A stretch of 64,000 bases of DNA from Oxalobacter sp. OttesenSCG-928-P03 (GTDB lineage Bacteria; Pseudomonadota; Gammaproteobacteria; Burkholderiales; Burkholderiaceae_D), in the NCBI GenBank assembly GCA_030269625.1, contig JAJDFZ010000004.1, positions 1-64,000 of the forward strand. The letters run 5' to 3'. Positions 30,759 to 42,653 of this stretch are shown one piece after another (the stretch's first letter is position 1; every line of letters begins with the position of its first letter). The notes beneath the pieces were generated by a model. The model was not told where the DNA came from, made no database searches, and was given only the letters and a program-made list of their open reading frames with translations. Both the position numbers and the translations under genes were made by a program.

Positions 30759-33515
30759 TTACAGGGTTCTGGCGATCTCCTGAACCTCGTAAACCTCAAG
30801 CTGGTCGCCTTCTTTGATGTCGTTATAGCCTTTGAGCGTCAGACCGCATTCAAATCCGGATTTGACCTCACGTACATCGTCCTTGAAGCGCTTGAGTGAG
30901 TCAATCTCACCTGTCCAGATAACCACATTGTCACGCAGCAGATGCACCATGGAACCGCGCCTGACCAGTCCCTCCAGAACGAAACAACCGGCGATGGAAC
31001 CAATACGGCTGACATGAATAACCTGGCGGATGTCCACGAGACCCAGCGTCTGCTCGCGTTTCTCGGGTGTCAGCATGCCTGACATGGCGGCCCTGACATC
31101 GTCAATCGCATCATAAATGATATTGTAATAGCGGATATCAATGCCATGCGTTTCCGCAAGCGCACGTGTCTGGGCATCTGCACGGGTATTAAAGCCGATA
31201 ATCACGGCACCGGATGCGACGGCAAGGTTAACGTCAGATTCGGTAATACCACCCACAGCAGCATGCACCACCTGCAAGCGGACTTCATCCGTTGACAGTT
31301 TGAGCATGGAACTGGTGAGCGCTTCCTGTGAACCCTGCACATCGGTCTTGATAATCAGCGGAAGCGTTTTCACTTCGCCTTCAGATATCTGGTCAAACAT
31401 GTTCTCCAGTTTGGCTGCCTGCTGTCTGGCCAGCTTGACGTCACGGAATTTGCCCTGCCGGAAAAGCGCAATTTCACGCGCCTTGCGCTCGTCTGTCATG
31501 ACCAGCACTTCTTCACCGGCGGCAGGAACTCCTGTCAGCCCCTGAATTTCAACTGGAATACTCGGCCCGGCTTCAGTAATGGGTTTGCCGTTTTCATCCA
31601 GCATAGCCCTCACGCGGCCAAATTCCTGCCCGACGAGAACCACATCCGCTCTGTGAAGCATACCGGACTGCACCAGAACCGTTGCAACAGGACCACGCCC
31701 TTTATCCAGACGCGCTTCAATAACCAGACCTTTTGCCGGCACATCCACTGGCGCGGTAAGCTCCAGAATCTCTGCCTGCAAAAGCACGTTTTCCAGAAGC
31801 GAATCGATACCCTGGCCGCTTTTTGCCGATACGGGAACAAAAGGCGCATCACCGCCATACTGCTCAGGGATGACATCTTCTGCTACCAGTTCCTGGGTGA
31901 CCCGGTCCACATTCGCGCCGGATTTATCGATTTTGTTGATCGCCACGACAAGCGGAACACCAGCTGCCTTGGCATGGGCAATCGCTTCCTTGGTCTGTGG
32001 CATCACACCATCATCTGCTGCAACAACCAGAATAACGATATCGGTTGCCTTGGCACCCCGTGCGCGCATGGCCGTAAAAGCCTCGTGGCCCGGCGTATCA
32101 AGGAACGTAATCATCCCGTTTGGCGTTCTGACATGGTATGCGCCGATATGCTGGGTAATACCGCCCGCTTCGCCTGACGCAATTTTTGTCCGGCGGATGT
32201 AATCCAGAAGGGAGGTTTTGCCGTGGTCCACGTGCCCCATGACCGTCACAACCGGCGCCCGGGGAAGCAGTTCCGCATCCACGTTTTCACCCATGGCAGC
32301 CAGTTCGGCCTCATGATCCTGAATTTTTGCGGCAAAGGCCTTGTGGCCCATTTCTTCGACCAGGATCATTGCCGTTTCCTGATCCAGCACCTGATTGATC
32401 GTCACCATCTGCCCCAAAAGCATCAACTGTTTGATGACTTCAGATGCCTTGACAGCCATCTGGTGGGCAAGTTCAGCAACGGTAATGGTTTCCGGTACAT
32501 GAATATTTTTGACAATCGCTTCGGTCGGCTGCTGAAAATTGCTTTCCCGCTCCGCGGACTGCTGGCCCTTACGGTTCTTCGATCCGCCACCGCTTCGCCA
32601 TCCATCACGTGAACCGGTTGTAGCGGCGCCACGGGTTTTCATCCCTGTGCCGCGTTTTTTCGCAGCGTCTTCCTGCCAGATGGAGGCCACATTGGCAGAC
32701 TTGATTGATTTTTTCTCGGCTGTGCCCTTCTTCTCATCTTTGGCCGGAGCCGTTTTCTTTTCTGCCGGGCGGCGCAGGGTCGTATCTTTCTTTTTCGCTT
32801 CCTCAGCAGTTTCTGCTGCCGGCTCAGGCTGCTTGGGCGCCTTTTTGGGAGAGGTCATCATGGCCTTAATCTGTGCCACCTCGTCTTCAACTGCCTGCCG
32901 GGTTTTCTCAGCCTCTTCAGCGGCTTTTCTGGCCGCTTCAGCAGCATCTTCAGCCGCTTCTCCTGCTTTTTCCGCTACCGGCTGCTCATCATGCTCCTCT
33001 GCTTTTTGGCGCGCCTCTTCTTCCGCTTTCTGTCGAGCAGCCTTTTCGGCTTCAAGCTGGGCAAGCTGTGCCTGCTTTTCGCGCAACTCCGCTTCCTGAC
33101 GCGCAATCAGTTCGGCCTGGCGACGAGCCTCTTCTGCGCGTTTTTTCTGCTCTGCCTCATCAATAATCGGAGCCGGTGGTGCCTTGGGAGCGGTTTTTTC
33201 AGCCGCGGCCGCCGGATCTTCGCGCTTGAATGTCCGTTTTTTGCGGACTTCAACCTGAATTGTGCGTGATTTACCGGATGCATCAGCCTGCTTGATCTCG
33301 CTGGTTTCCTTGCGGGTGAGCGAGATTTTTTTCTTCTCTTCTGCAGGATTGCCGTGCGATCCGCGCAGATAACTCAGCAATTTATCCTTGTCTGCATTGG
33401 TCAGAGAGTCATTTACTGATTTTTTTTCCACTCCCGCATTGCGCAACTGACTCAGCAGCGCTTCGGCCGGCATATTCAGTTCAGCAGCAAATTGAGCTAC
33501 GTTATTAGTCGCCAT
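30759..33515 (-). CDS. infB: Translation initiation factor IF-2
   Basis: [39 protein letters not shown]; Ala/Glu-rich N-terminal linker; start at [14 protein letters not shown]. Confidence 0.98.
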   Translation of the reverse strand: MATNNVAQFAAELNMPAEALLSQLRNAGVEKKSVNDSLTNADKDKLLSYLRGSHGNPAEEKKKISLTRKETSEIKQADASGKSRTIQVEVRKKRTFKREDPAAAAEKTAPKAPPAPIIDEAEQKKRAEEARRQAELIARQEAELREKQAQLAQLEAEKAARQKAEEEARQKAEEHDEQPVAEKAGEAAEDAAEAARKAAEEAEKTRQAVEDEVAQIKAMMTSPKKAPKQPEPAAETAEEAKKKDTTLRRPAEKKTAPAKDEKKGTAEKKSIKSANVASIWQEDAAKKRGTGMKTRGAATTGSRDGWRSGGGSKNRKGQQSAERESNFQQPTEAIVKNIHVPETITVAELAHQMAVKASEVIKQLMLLGQMVTINQVLDQETAMILVEEMGHKAFAAKIQDHEAELAAMGENVDAELLPRAPVVTVMGHVDHGKTSLLDYIRRTKIASGEAGGITQHIGAYHVRTPNGMITFLDTPGHEAFTAMRARGAKATDIVILVVAADDGVMPQTKEAIAHAKAAGVPLVVAINKIDKSGANVDRVTQELVAEDVIPEQYGGDAPFVPVSAKSGQGIDSLLENVLLQAEILELTAPVDVPAKGLVIEARLDKGRGPVATVLVQSGMLHRADVVLVGQEFGRVRAMLDENGKPITEAGPSIPVEIQGLTGVPAAGEEVLVMTDERKAREIALFRQGKFRDVKLARQQAAKLENMFDQISEGEVKTLPLIIKTDVQGSQEALTSSMLKLSTDEVRLQVVHAAVGGITESDVNLAVASGAVIIGFNTRADAQTRALAETHGIDIRYYNIIYDAIDDVRAAMSGMLTPEKREQTLGLVDIRQVIHVSRIGSIAGCFVLEGLVRRGSMVHLLRDNVVIWTGEIDSLKRFKDDVREVKSGFECGLTLKGYNDIKEGDQLEVYEVQEIARTL

Positions 33516-33565
33516 TCCTTCCTCTTTCCTGTCTGACACGGTTCAGTTTGCGGGACTCCCCGCAA

Positions 33566-35125
33566 TTACTTCGCCTCGATCAATTCCCACGCGCGCGACT
33601 GTAATGCCTTCGCATCTTCATCATATTTGGCATCGATGAGCGCCATCTCATCATCCGTCACATCTTCAAAACCATTTTCAATCAGCTCGCGCGCACGTTC
33701 TGTCGACAAAGCGAGGATAGCGCCAAATTCATCATAGGCAAGGCCGCCAAATGCCTCCATTGTCTTGATGCCGGCCAATCCCAGCTTGCCCGCCGTACCT
33801 CTGTCCATTCCTTCCAGATTGATCAGCTCCGGTTCCATATTGGACATGCCCTCTTCAGACGCAATCGCCTCTGTTACCAGTGCGTCGCGTGCACGGGTGC
33901 GCAATTCATTGACGGTTTCTTCATCAAAAGCTTCTATTTCAAGCATTTCATTGATGGGAACATAGGCAATTTCCTCAAGCGCGGAAAAGCCTTCTTCAAT
34001 CAGAATATCCGCAACCTCCTGGTCCACATTGAGTTTGTCCATGAAAAGACTGCGAATACCGGCCGTTTCCATCGCCGATTTGTCGGCGGATTCCTCCGCC
34101 GTCATGATATTGATCTTCCAGTTGGTCAGATCTGACGCCAGACGGACATTCTGTCCGCTCCGGCCAATAGCGATGGCCAGATTTTCCTCGTCAACAATCA
34201 CGTCCATGGCATGCTGCTCTTCATCAACCACAATAGAAGAAACGTTTGCCGGAGCCAGTGCGCCAATGACAAACTGCGCCGGATCTTCAGACCACAGCAC
34301 GATATCCACGCGTTCGCCGCCCAGCTCACCGGTTACGGCCTGCACCCTTGACCCCCTGATCCCCACGCAGGTACCAATCGGATCGATACGTTTGTCGCTG
34401 GTAAATACCGCGATTTTCGCGCGCACACCCGGATCACGCGCCGCTGATTTGATCTCAAGCAGCCCCTGCTCCATTTCAGGCACTTCCAGTTCAAACAGCT
34501 TGATAATGAATTCCGGCGCGGTGCGGGACAAAATGACCTGCTGCCCTCTTGCATTTCTGTCAACGCGCAGAATGTAGGCGCGAACACGGTCGCCGACACG
34601 CAGGTTTTCCTTGGGAATCATCTGATCTCTTGGCAGACGTGCCTCGATCTTGCCGGATTCCAGGATGGCATCGCCACGCTCCATTCTTTTGACCGTACCG
34701 GTAACCATCGAATCACCGCGGGCAAGAAAATCCGTCAGAATCTGCTCACGCTCCGCATCGCGGATACGCTGCAGCACAATCTGTTTGGTATCCTGCGCAA
34801 AACGGCGGCCGAACTCGATCGACTCGATATGTTCTTCAAGATAATCATCCACTTCGATATCAGAGATCTGCTCCTTTGCCTCGAAGTGAAGAATTTCCTG
34901 GTCAGGCAGCTGTAATCCCGCTTCATCGGGAACAACATGCCACCGGCGGAAAGTTTCAAACTCACCGGTTTTGCGATCAATTGCCACCCTGATATCCACA
35001 TCACCCGGATAACGTTTTTTGGTTGCAAGAGCCAAAGCGTGCTCAAGTGCGCCGAGAACGATTTCCCTGTCGACGTTTTTTTCACGCGCGAGCGCATCAA
35101 CCAGTTGCAGAATTTCGAAACTCAT
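33566..35125 (-). CDS. nusA: Transcription termination/antitermination factor NusA
   Basis: NusA N-terminal domain, S1/KH domains, two C-terminal acidic repeats. Confidence 0.97.
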   Translation of the reverse strand: MSFEILQLVDALAREKNVDREIVLGALEHALALATKKRYPGDVDIRVAIDRKTGEFETFRRWHVVPDEAGLQLPDQEILHFEAKEQISDIEVDDYLEEHIESIEFGRRFAQDTKQIVLQRIRDAEREQILTDFLARGDSMVTGTVKRMERGDAILESGKIEARLPRDQMIPKENLRVGDRVRAYILRVDRNARGQQVILSRTAPEFIIKLFELEVPEMEQGLLEIKSAARDPGVRAKIAVFTSDKRIDPIGTCVGIRGSRVQAVTGELGGERVDIVLWSEDPAQFVIGALAPANVSSIVVDEEQHAMDVIVDEENLAIAIGRSGQNVRLASDLTNWKINIMTAEESADKSAMETAGIRSLFMDKLNVDQEVADILIEEGFSALEEIAYVPINEMLEIEAFDEETVNELRTRARDALVTEAIASEEGMSNMEPELINLEGMDRGTAGKLGLAGIKTMEAFGGLAYDEFGAILALSTERARELIENGFEDVTDDEMALIDAKYDEDAKALQSRAWELIEAK

Positions 35126-35604
35126 TTTTTTCGGCCCCTAAAATTCACCTGCGGCACCAACCGTGCCTTATCCACATCAGAAAGAGAAAAGTGCAACAGC
35201 GCTGCACCTTCCTTCGTATCAAACTCCAATGCCAGTTCGTCGCCTTCAGGTTCCTGTAATATGCCCTGAAAAACCCGCCGGTTTGACATTTCCTCAACCG
35301 GCATACGCAACCTGACATTGGCCTCCATACCCGCAAAGCGGACATAATCGGAAAATCTTTTCAGCGGCCGATCCAGGCCGGGAGAGGAGACTTCCAGACG
35401 CTCATAATCCACATCCTCAACTGTCAGGACATGTGACAATTGATGACTGACAATTTCGCAGTCTTTTACCGTAATGCTGCCTTTCGCAAGCTCTTCCGGC
35501 ATGAAATCGATATATACGCGCAAAAGCCCGCCTGATGCACGTTCAATATCCACCAGATCATAACCACAGCCATTCACTGTTTTTTCTATCAAATCCTGCA
35601 GCAA
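35122..35604 (-). CDS. rimP: Ribosome maturation factor RimP
   Basis: [24 protein letters not shown]...[23 protein letters not shown]; upstream of nusA. Confidence 0.96.
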   Translation of the reverse strand: MLQDLIEKTVNGCGYDLVDIERASGGLLRVYIDFMPEELAKGSITVKDCEIVSHQLSHVLTVEDVDYERLEVSSPGLDRPLKRFSDYVRFAGMEANVRLRMPVEEMSNRRVFQGILQEPEGDELALEFDTKEGAALLHFSLSDVDKARLVPQVNFRGRKK

Positions 35605-35662
35605 ACCCGCCCCCGGTCAACAGTCTGCGTAGACAGTTCCACGCTTTTCCATTGTTTCAATG

Positions 35663-35686
35663 AAAAAAAAATGGGCGTGCGCCCAT
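35663..35686 (-). terminator. Terminator-like hairpin in the rimP-nusA-infB leader
   Basis: Minus strand ATGGGC-gcac-GCCCAT followed by TTTTTTTT (plus-strand A8 at 35663-35670, stem 35671-35686). Confidence 0.7.
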
Positions 35687-35729
35687 ATTCGTGTTTCAAA
35701 CTTTTCCTGAAAAACCACATCAATATTCT

Positions 35730-35758
35730 ATTATATACAATTAGATACATGACCGCAA
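35730..35758 (-). promoter_or_regulatory. Putative sigma70 promoter of the rimP-nusA-infB operon
   Basis: Minus strand TTGCGG (35753-35758), 17-nt spacer, TATAAT (35730-35735). Confidence 0.65.
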
Positions 35759-35906
35759 TGCTTTATACATACCATTTGAACCAAAATATCCCTCTTTGTC
35801 CTGCCCCCACTTTTTAGCCTCTTGAAGTCACTCGTTGTAAAATCGGATATTTTTAATTCTTTCATTTTTACCGGAAGCACATACCGGTTATCAGGCTGCA
35901 TACCAG

Positions 35907-37883
35907 ATGTCAGAAAAATCCTTGTACAATGAATCATCCATCCAGGTTCTCAAAGGACTGGAACCTGTCCGTCAGCGTCCTGGAATGTATACGCGGACAG
36001 AGAGTCCTCTTCATATCATTACCGAAGTTATCGACAATGCTTCTGATGAGGCCATCGCCGGTTTCTGCCAGAATATCCGGGTAACACTTCATGTCGATGG
36101 CAGCATCAGCGTCGAAGATGACGGCCGGGGCATCCCGGTCGGCCGCCATCCTGATGAGAAAATCCCGACTATTGAGGTTATTTTTACGCGCCTGCATTCA
36201 GGCGGCAAATTCCAGAAAGGCATGGAAAATGCCTATACATTCTCTGGCGGACTGCATGGAGTGGGCGTATCCGTCACCAATGCACTTTCCAGAAAAGTAG
36301 AGGTCAGCGTCTGGCGCGACAGGAAATTCCATGAAATCACCTTTATGGATGGCGAAGTCTCTGAATCCCTGAGATCACGCGGATTGTCACGAGGTGAAAA
36401 AAAATCGGGGACAAAAGTCACCGTCTGGCCGGATCCGAAATATTTTGACAGTGCCGCCATTCCACCTGGCGAGTTGCGCCACCTGCTTCGCTCCAAAGCC
36501 ATTTTGCTGCCCGGCATCGTTGTCTCTCTTTTTGACGAAAAAACAGGAGAAACCGAAACCTGGCAATACGAAAACGGTTTTCGCGGCTATCTGTCCGGAC
36601 AACTGGGGCTGGAAACGGATGAAGACACCGTTATCCCCCTTTTTGAAGGCGAACATTATGCCGGCAGCGCCCAGGAAGGTTTTGCTGTTGGCGAAGGCGC
36701 GGCCTGGATCGTCGCCTGGACAGCGGAAGGTCCCCTTGTGCGCGAGTCCTTTGTCAACCTGATCCCGACTTCGGCTGGTGGCACGCACGAAAGCGGGCTG
36801 CGTGATGGCCTCTTCAATGCGGTTAAAAGTTTTGTGGAAATGCATTCACTCCTGCCAAAAGGTATCCGCCTGCTTCCTGAAGATGTTTTTGCCCGGGTTT
36901 CCTTTCTCCTGTCTGCGAGAGTGCTTGATCCCCAGTTTCAGGGGCAGATCAAGGAAAGGCTGAACTCCCGCGACGCCGTAAGGCTGGTATCACATTTTGT
37001 CCGCCCGCCACTGGAACTGTGGCTGAACCAGAATGTGGACCAGGGGCGCAAGCTGGCTGATCTCGTCATCCGGCAAGCCCAGTCCCGCCTGCGTTCCGCA
37101 CAGAAAGTCGAAAAAAAGAAATCGTCCGGCGTGGCTGTTTTGCCTGGCAAACTGACGGATTGCGAATCCTCGGACATTACCCGAAACGAACTCTTCCTGG
37201 TTGAAGGCGATTCCGCCGGCGGCTCGGCAAAAATGGGCCGGAACAAGGAATTTCAGGCAATCCTCCCCCTGCGCGGTAAAGTGCTGAACTCCTGGGAAAC
37301 GGAAAGAAACCGCCTGTTTGCCAATCAGGAAATACACGATATTTCCGTCGCCATTGGCGTTGATCCTCATGATGCGAACGAAACACCTGATCTTTCCGGC
37401 CTGCGTTATGGAAAAATCTGCATCCTTTCGGATGCTGATGTGGATGGCTCGCATATCCAGGTACTGCTTTTAACCCTGTTTTTCCGTCATTTTCCCAAGC
37501 TGATAGAAAACGGCAATATTTATGTCGCCCGCCCCCCCCTCTATCGTGTTGATGTGCCTGCCCGCGGCAAGCGCCCCGTTCAGAAACTCTATGCGCTGGA
37601 TGAAAGCGAACTTTTTTCCATTCGCGATAAATTGCGCAAGGAAGAAATCAGGGACAGCGCCCTGACGATTTCCCGTTTCAAGGGACTGGGAGAAATGAAT
37701 GCCGAACAGCTGTGGGAAACCACACTGAACCCGGATACCCGCCGCCTGCTTCCTGTCACTCTGGGCGAAATGGGACAGCAGAATTCCGAAGCACGCTTCC
37801 AGATGCTGATGGGCAAAGGAGAAGCCGCGGCCCGCCGGGCGTGGATGGAAGAACACGGACATGAAGCTGAGGCCGATATCTGA
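35907..37883 (+). CDS. parE: DNA topoisomerase IV subunit B
   Basis: GHKL ATPase plus TOPRIM ([34 protein letters not shown]); 658 aa; followed by parC. Confidence 0.95.
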   Translation: MSEKSLYNESSIQVLKGLEPVRQRPGMYTRTESPLHIITEVIDNASDEAIAGFCQNIRVTLHVDGSISVEDDGRGIPVGRHPDEKIPTIEVIFTRLHSGGKFQKGMENAYTFSGGLHGVGVSVTNALSRKVEVSVWRDRKFHEITFMDGEVSESLRSRGLSRGEKKSGTKVTVWPDPKYFDSAAIPPGELRHLLRSKAILLPGIVVSLFDEKTGETETWQYENGFRGYLSGQLGLETDEDTVIPLFEGEHYAGSAQEGFAVGEGAAWIVAWTAEGPLVRESFVNLIPTSAGGTHESGLRDGLFNAVKSFVEMHSLLPKGIRLLPEDVFARVSFLLSARVLDPQFQGQIKERLNSRDAVRLVSHFVRPPLELWLNQNVDQGRKLADLVIRQAQSRLRSAQKVEKKKSSGVAVLPGKLTDCESSDITRNELFLVEGDSAGGSAKMGRNKEFQAILPLRGKVLNSWETERNRLFANQEIHDISVAIGVDPHDANETPDLSGLRYGKICILSDADVDGSHIQVLLLTLFFRHFPKLIENGNIYVARPPLYRVDVPARGKRPVQKLYALDESELFSIRDKLRKEEIRDSALTISRFKGLGEMNAEQLWETTLNPDTRRLLPVTLGEMGQQNSEARFQMLMGKGEAAARRAWMEEHGHEAEADI

Positions 37884-37897
37884 TTAATGGATTTGAT

Positions 37898-40258
37898 ATG
37901 GACAAGATAAAACAACCTGGCCTCTTTGATCAGCCAACTCCGGAGCCGGCTGGCGACGAGGAAGCGCTGACACTGGCCGCTTTTGCCGAACGCGCCTATC
38001 TTGATTACGCGATTTCGGTTGTCAAGGGCCGCGCACTCCCGGATGTCTGCGATGGACAGAAGCCGGTCCAGCGCCGCATTTTATATGCCATGAACGAGCT
38101 GGGACTGACCACAAACGCCAAGCCAAGGAAATCAGCAGCCGTTGTGGGCGATGTCCTGGGCAAGCTGCATCCGCACGGGGATCAGTCTGTTTATGATGCG
38201 CTGGTCCGGATGGCACAGGATTTTTCCATGCGTTACCCCTTGATTGACGGACAGGGAAATTTCGGTTCCCGTGATGGCGACGGCGCAGCGGCCATGCGAT
38301 ACACCGAAGCCCGGCTGACACCTATTGCCGAGCTGCTCTTGGATGAGATTGACCAGGGCACCGTCGATTTTGTCCCCAATTATGATGGTTCTTTTGAAGA
38401 ACCGCGCATCCTGCCGTCCCGGCTGCCCCTGACGCTCTTAAACGGTTCTTCCGGCATCGCCGTGGGACTGGCAACGGAAATCCCTCCGCACAACCTCACA
38501 GAAATCGCCAGGGCAGCCATCGCCCTTATCCGTCAGCCGAAAATCACCCATGCCGAATTGATGGAGCTGGTTCCGGGTCCGGATTTTCCGGGAGGCGGCC
38601 AGATTATTACCGCACCCGGACAGATTGCAGAAATGTATGAAAATGGCCGTGGCAGCCTCAAGGTGCGTGCCAGATGGGAAATCGAAGAAATGGCGAGAGG
38701 GCAGTGGCAAATCGTAGTCAATGAACTTCCGCCAGGCACATCATCTCAGAAAGTGCTTGAAGAAATCGAAGAGATGACAAACCCCAAGGTCCGCGCCGGG
38801 AAAAAATCGCTGACACCGGAACAGAATGCCCTGCGCCAGACCATGTTGGGCATTCTGGACAGCATTCGTGACGAATCCAGCCGGGACGCGCCTGTCCGGC
38901 TCGTATTCGAACCCCGCTCAAAACGGCAGGATCCTGATGAATTCATGCAAATTCTGCTGACGCACACATCACTGGAAAACAATACCTCTTTGAATCTGGT
39001 CATGATCGGCCTTGATGGCCGTCCCCGCCAAAAGGGATTGCGTCACATTCTGCAGGAATGGATTGATTTCCGTTTTGAGACAGTTCGACGCCGCTCGGAA
39101 TGGCGCCTGGGCAGAGTGGATGACCGCATTCATATTCTCGAGGGCCGGGAAATGGTCCTGCTGAATATCGACAAGGTTATTCGCATTATTCGCGAATCGG
39201 ATGACCCAAAGGCATCATTGATCAAGGCGTTCAAGCTGTCTGAGCGCCAGGCTGAAGATATTCTGGAAATCCGCCTGCGCCAGCTGGCAAGGATGGAAAA
39301 ACTCCGGATTGAACAGGAACTCTCCCAGCTTCGCGAAGAAAAAGAGGCATTGCATGACCTTTTGAACAATCCCGCTTCCATGAGAAGGCGAGTCATCAGG
39401 GAAATCGAGGCTGACCAGCGAAAATTCGGTGATCCCAGGCGGACACTGATAGAAGAAGCCAGGCGTGCTTCAGTTGAACAGAAAATCGTTGATGAACCTG
39501 TCACGGTGATTATTTCGGAAAAAGGATGGGTACGCTGCCGTTCAGGGCATGGACACAATCTTTCTCAACTGAACTTCAAGGCAGGTGATACCCTGTACGA
39601 CACATTTGAGTGTCGCAGCACAGACCACCTCCTGGCATTCGGATCAACAGGACGCATTTATTCTGCTGCGGTTCACCAGCTCCCAAACGCGCGCGGCGAC
39701 GGTATGCCTATTACAACCTTTATTGAGGTGGCGCCAAACGATCAGATTACGCACTATTTCGCAGGCTCTGCCGACATATCGCTCCTGATTGCCACCCGTT
39801 CCGGTTATGGCTTTGGAGCAAAAGTAAGCGACATGACCAGCCGGGTTCGCCAGGGCAAACTGTTTATCACTCTCGAAAAAAACGAAACGCTTCTGCAGCC
39901 AAGGCCGATCAGGGATGAGGACAAATGGATTGCCTGCCTGTCCAGGCAGGGACGCTTTCTGCTGTTTTCAGTTGAAGAACTCCGCCATCTCTCTGGTGGC
40001 GGACATGGTGTTATCCTGATGACACTGGACCCGAAGGAAACGCTGCTTTCAGCTGTTCCGGTCAGTGATAAAGGCTGCGTTGTCGTCTGCCTTGCCAAAA
40101 ACCAGACGCGCCATGAAGTCCGGATATCGGGCAACCATATGACAGCCTATTCCGGCAAAAGAGCGCGGAAAGGCCGCGTCATTGAATCCCGTTTCAAACC
40201 GGTTAATCTGGAGCCTGTACAGCAGGTATCCAATCCGGAAGAATCCCCGGAAAAATAG
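37898..40258 (+). CDS. parC: DNA topoisomerase IV subunit A
   Basis: [32 protein letters not shown]...[15 protein letters not shown] catalytic Tyr region. Confidence 0.95.
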   Translation: MDKIKQPGLFDQPTPEPAGDEEALTLAAFAERAYLDYAISVVKGRALPDVCDGQKPVQRRILYAMNELGLTTNAKPRKSAAVVGDVLGKLHPHGDQSVYDALVRMAQDFSMRYPLIDGQGNFGSRDGDGAAAMRYTEARLTPIAELLLDEIDQGTVDFVPNYDGSFEEPRILPSRLPLTLLNGSSGIAVGLATEIPPHNLTEIARAAIALIRQPKITHAELMELVPGPDFPGGGQIITAPGQIAEMYENGRGSLKVRARWEIEEMARGQWQIVVNELPPGTSSQKVLEEIEEMTNPKVRAGKKSLTPEQNALRQTMLGILDSIRDESSRDAPVRLVFEPRSKRQDPDEFMQILLTHTSLENNTSLNLVMIGLDGRPRQKGLRHILQEWIDFRFETVRRRSEWRLGRVDDRIHILEGREMVLLNIDKVIRIIRESDDPKASLIKAFKLSERQAEDILEIRLRQLARMEKLRIEQELSQLREEKEALHDLLNNPASMRRRVIREIEADQRKFGDPRRTLIEEARRASVEQKIVDEPVTVIISEKGWVRCRSGHGHNLSQLNFKAGDTLYDTFECRSTDHLLAFGSTGRIYSAAVHQLPNARGDGMPITTFIEVAPNDQITHYFAGSADISLLIATRSGYGFGAKVSDMTSRVRQGKLFITLEKNETLLQPRPIRDEDKWIACLSRQGRFLLFSVEELRHLSGGGHGVILMTLDPKETLLSAVPVSDKGCVVVCLAKNQTRHEVRISGNHMTAYSGKRARKGRVIESRFKPVNLEPVQQVSNPEESPEK

Positions 40259-40284
40259 GGCGGACCACATCGTAAAACGCAAAT

Positions 40285-40314
40285 AAAAATCCAGCCTTTC
40301 ATGGCTGGATTTTT
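40285..40314. terminator. parC terminator
   Basis: aaaaatccagcc-tttcat-ggctggattttt, 12-bp perfect stem. Confidence 0.85.
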
Positions 40315-40377
40315 GTTCATGAAAACCAAAAAAACTTAGCGCCAGGACTTATTAAATTGCTGCCTGCGAAAAGCTGA

Positions 40378-40416
40378 TTTTTCTGCCCGGCACGGCAACA
40401 CCGGCAGGCAGAAAAA
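40378..40416. terminator. Second bidirectional terminator (RidA side)
   Basis: tttttctgcc...ggcagaaaaa, 10-bp perfect arms around a GC-rich loop. Confidence 0.65.
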
Positions 40417-40453
40417 AGCGGCTTTGCGGCAGGTAAATTAATAGATCCCGAGC

Positions 40454-40912
40454 CTATTCAATCTCGGCAATCATTTCCATTTCCACACACGCCCCTGTCG
40501 GAATCTGTGCCACGCCAAATGCTGACCGCGCATGCCGTCCCTTTTGCCCGAAAACTTCCACGAGTAATTCTGATGCGCCATTGGTCACAAGATGATGGTC
40601 TGTGAAATCTCCGGTCGAATTGACCAGACTCAGTACCTTGACAATCCGTTTGACGCGATTGAGATCGCCGCCACATGCCGCCTGGAGTGTGGCCATCATA
40701 TCAATAGCAATATGGCGTGCAGCAAGCCGCCCTTCTTCAATCGAGATATTTTTACCGAACTGGCCAACGTAAGGCTGACCATTTTTTTTGGCAATATGCC
40801 CGGATAAATACACCGTATTTCCTGTCTGCACGTACATGACATACGCGGCAACCGGTTCGGCCACTTCCGGCAATTCAATCTGCAAAGCCTTCAATCTTTC
40901 ATAGCATGACAT
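40454..40912 (-). CDS. RidA/YjgF-family protein
   Basis: GNTVYLSGHIAKKNGQPYVGQFGKNISIEEG...RSAFGVAQIPTGACVEMEMIAEIE. Confidence 0.92.
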   Translation of the reverse strand: MSCYERLKALQIELPEVAEPVAAYVMYVQTGNTVYLSGHIAKKNGQPYVGQFGKNISIEEGRLAARHIAIDMMATLQAACGGDLNRVKRIVKVLSLVNSTGDFTDHHLVTNGASELLVEVFGQKGRHARSAFGVAQIPTGACVEMEMIAEIE

Positions 40913-41082
40913 ATTCGATTCCTGTTTTATCCCGTTTGAGCGTTATATTGTATAGCGTTACCTGAATTAAAAATTATATCGGCACAATACCGCTTTTAAA
41001 TATGTTTCCGGGAAATAATTTTTTTAAAAAACCGATAAAATATGGCTTCTACAAAGAAACGCATCATTATTTAACAAAACAA

Positions 41083-41475
41083 ATGACCGACTCAACAACA
41101 AAAACATCTCCTGAAAAAATTCACACCCCTATTGATGACCATTTTTATAAACTGGTTGGAAATGAGCCCGTACATTGCACCCTGATGGAATACGCAGAAA
41201 ACATGCAATCCGGGGCCAACCGGATTGTGGCGCAGAATAAAATAGGGGAATTACTTGTCTCGACCATATTTACAGGCATTGATTATTCTTTCGGCCTGGG
41301 AGAAAAACGTCTTTTCGAAACGGTTATCTTCGGGATGGAGGATGATATTCATCCGAAATGGCAGCACGCAACATGGGATGAGGCGAAAAAAGAGCATAAT
41401 CGTATTGTTAAAATCATTGAAGAAGAAGGAACTGATTCAATAAAAAAGCAAATCAGGGAAAAGACTGCTCAATGA
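41083..41475 (+). CDS. Hypothetical protein resembling small phage-associated proteins
   Basis: FYKLVGNEPVHCTLMEYAENMQSGANRIVAQNKIGELLVSTIFTGIDYSFGLGEKRLFETVIFG; resemblance from memory only. Confidence 0.6.
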   Translation: MTDSTTKTSPEKIHTPIDDHFYKLVGNEPVHCTLMEYAENMQSGANRIVAQNKIGELLVSTIFTGIDYSFGLGEKRLFETVIFGMEDDIHPKWQHATWDEAKKEHNRIVKIIEEEGTDSIKKQIREKTAQ

Positions 41476-41506
41476 GCTGATAATACATCCTGCCTGAAGA
41501 AACAAT

Positions 41507-41962
41507 ATGTCCGCCTGCCACATTATTCTTGACACAAATGTCTGCCTGGACCTGTTTGTCTTCCGGGACCCGCGTTGCATGGAACTGATGCAGATGCTGA
41601 AAAACCGGACTGTAAGCGCTTTGACACGAAACGATTGCCGCGACGAATGGCTGCGGGTTCTGACTTACCCGTCGCTGTCGCTGGATAATACCATTCGGGA
41701 AAAATGCATAGCTAAATACGATGAAATGATTTTCTGTGCCGATATTGAAAAAAAGGATTATGCTTTGCTTCCGTTATGTCATGATCAGGATGACCAGAAG
41801 TTCCTTGAACTGACGTATGACGCTAAAGCCGGATTCCTGATTACAAAAGATAAGGCCCTGTTAAAATTATCCGGAAAAACCAGAAAACGGCATCTCTTTC
41901 AGATTATAAAACCGGAGCAATCGAATCTGATCCTGAGGGCGATCAAACAAAAAGAAACATAA
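41507..41962 (+). CDS. PIN-domain protein (COG1569-like putative toxin family), no antitoxin adjacent
   Basis: HIILDTNVCLDLF and HDQDDQKFLELTYDAKAGFLITKDKALLKL: conserved PIN acidic residues. Confidence 0.8.
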   Translation: MSACHIILDTNVCLDLFVFRDPRCMELMQMLKNRTVSALTRNDCRDEWLRVLTYPSLSLDNTIREKCIAKYDEMIFCADIEKKDYALLPLCHDQDDQKFLELTYDAKAGFLITKDKALLKLSGKTRKRHLFQIIKPEQSNLILRAIKQKET

Positions 41963-42103
41963 AACATTTCTTCTTTATTTTTTTTATTATTCTTATATAA
42001 TAAAAAAGTATTTCCCCTGAAATCATTTATATTTTCATCCTCATTTCAGAATAAAAAATCACTTGAACAAATTAATTACACTTTGTTTATTTACAGGATA
42101 AAT

Positions 42104-42394
42104 ATGTCAACATACAAACAAATACAGGATCAGATCAAACAACTGCAACAACAGGCGGAAGAATTGAGAAAAAAAGAACTCAGCAGTGCAATTGCACAGA
42201 TCAAATCCATTATGTCTGAATACGGCATCACTATTTCCGATCTCGGCATGGGCGGCAAAAAGAAAGGTGCCCGTACAAGAGCACCTCTTGCACCCAAGTA
42301 CCGTAATCCCGCAACCGGAGAAACATGGTCCGGGCGCGGCAAGGCGCCTAAATGGATTGATCAGAAAAACAAGGAAAAATTCCTTATTAAATAA
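42104..42394 (+). CDS. H-NS family nucleoid-associated protein
   Basis: Coiled N-terminus; C-terminal APKYRNPATGETWSGRGKAPKWI DNA-binding motif. Confidence 0.93.
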   Translation: MSTYKQIQDQIKQLQQQAEELRKKELSSAIAQIKSIMSEYGITISDLGMGGKKKGARTRAPLAPKYRNPATGETWSGRGKAPKWIDQKNKEKFLIK

Positions 42395-42407
42395 TACCTT
42401 TTCTGAT

Positions 42408-42440
42408 AAAAAAGGAGCTGTCCATGGCAGCTCCTTTTTT
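42408..42440 (+). terminator. Terminator after the H-NS-like gene
   Basis: aaaaaaggagctg-tccatgg-cagctcctttttt, 13-bp perfect stem. Confidence 0.85.
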
Positions 42441-42653
42441 TATTGAAAAAGACGCTTCGGTAATATCACCTTTTTTGAGCCATTCCTGCAGATGGATTTC
42501 TCTGTTCAGCCTGTAATCCCTTACGGAAAATTCTTTTTGAAGCAACCCCTGACATACCGGAAGAAAATGCCATTCACCTCAAAACCTTTTATTCTGAGTG
42601 CAGCAGGATTAATATACGAGTTATGAATATCGACCTACGCAGGATACCCAACC

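Noticed and set aside
32539-33099. Ser/Ala/Phe-rich plus-strand ORF opposite infB
   Set aside because: Antisense of the Ala/Glu/Lys-rich IF-2 linker; low complexity explains the open frame.
33000-33200. Repetitive-looking sequence (EEARRQAE / EEARQKAEE repeats)
   Set aside because: Ordinary low-complexity helical linker of IF-2, not a repeat array.
35731-35937. 68-aa minus ORF upstream of rimP as the gene served by the 35663-35686 terminator
   Set aside because: Overlaps the parE start and the putative rimP promoter; no protein-like features.
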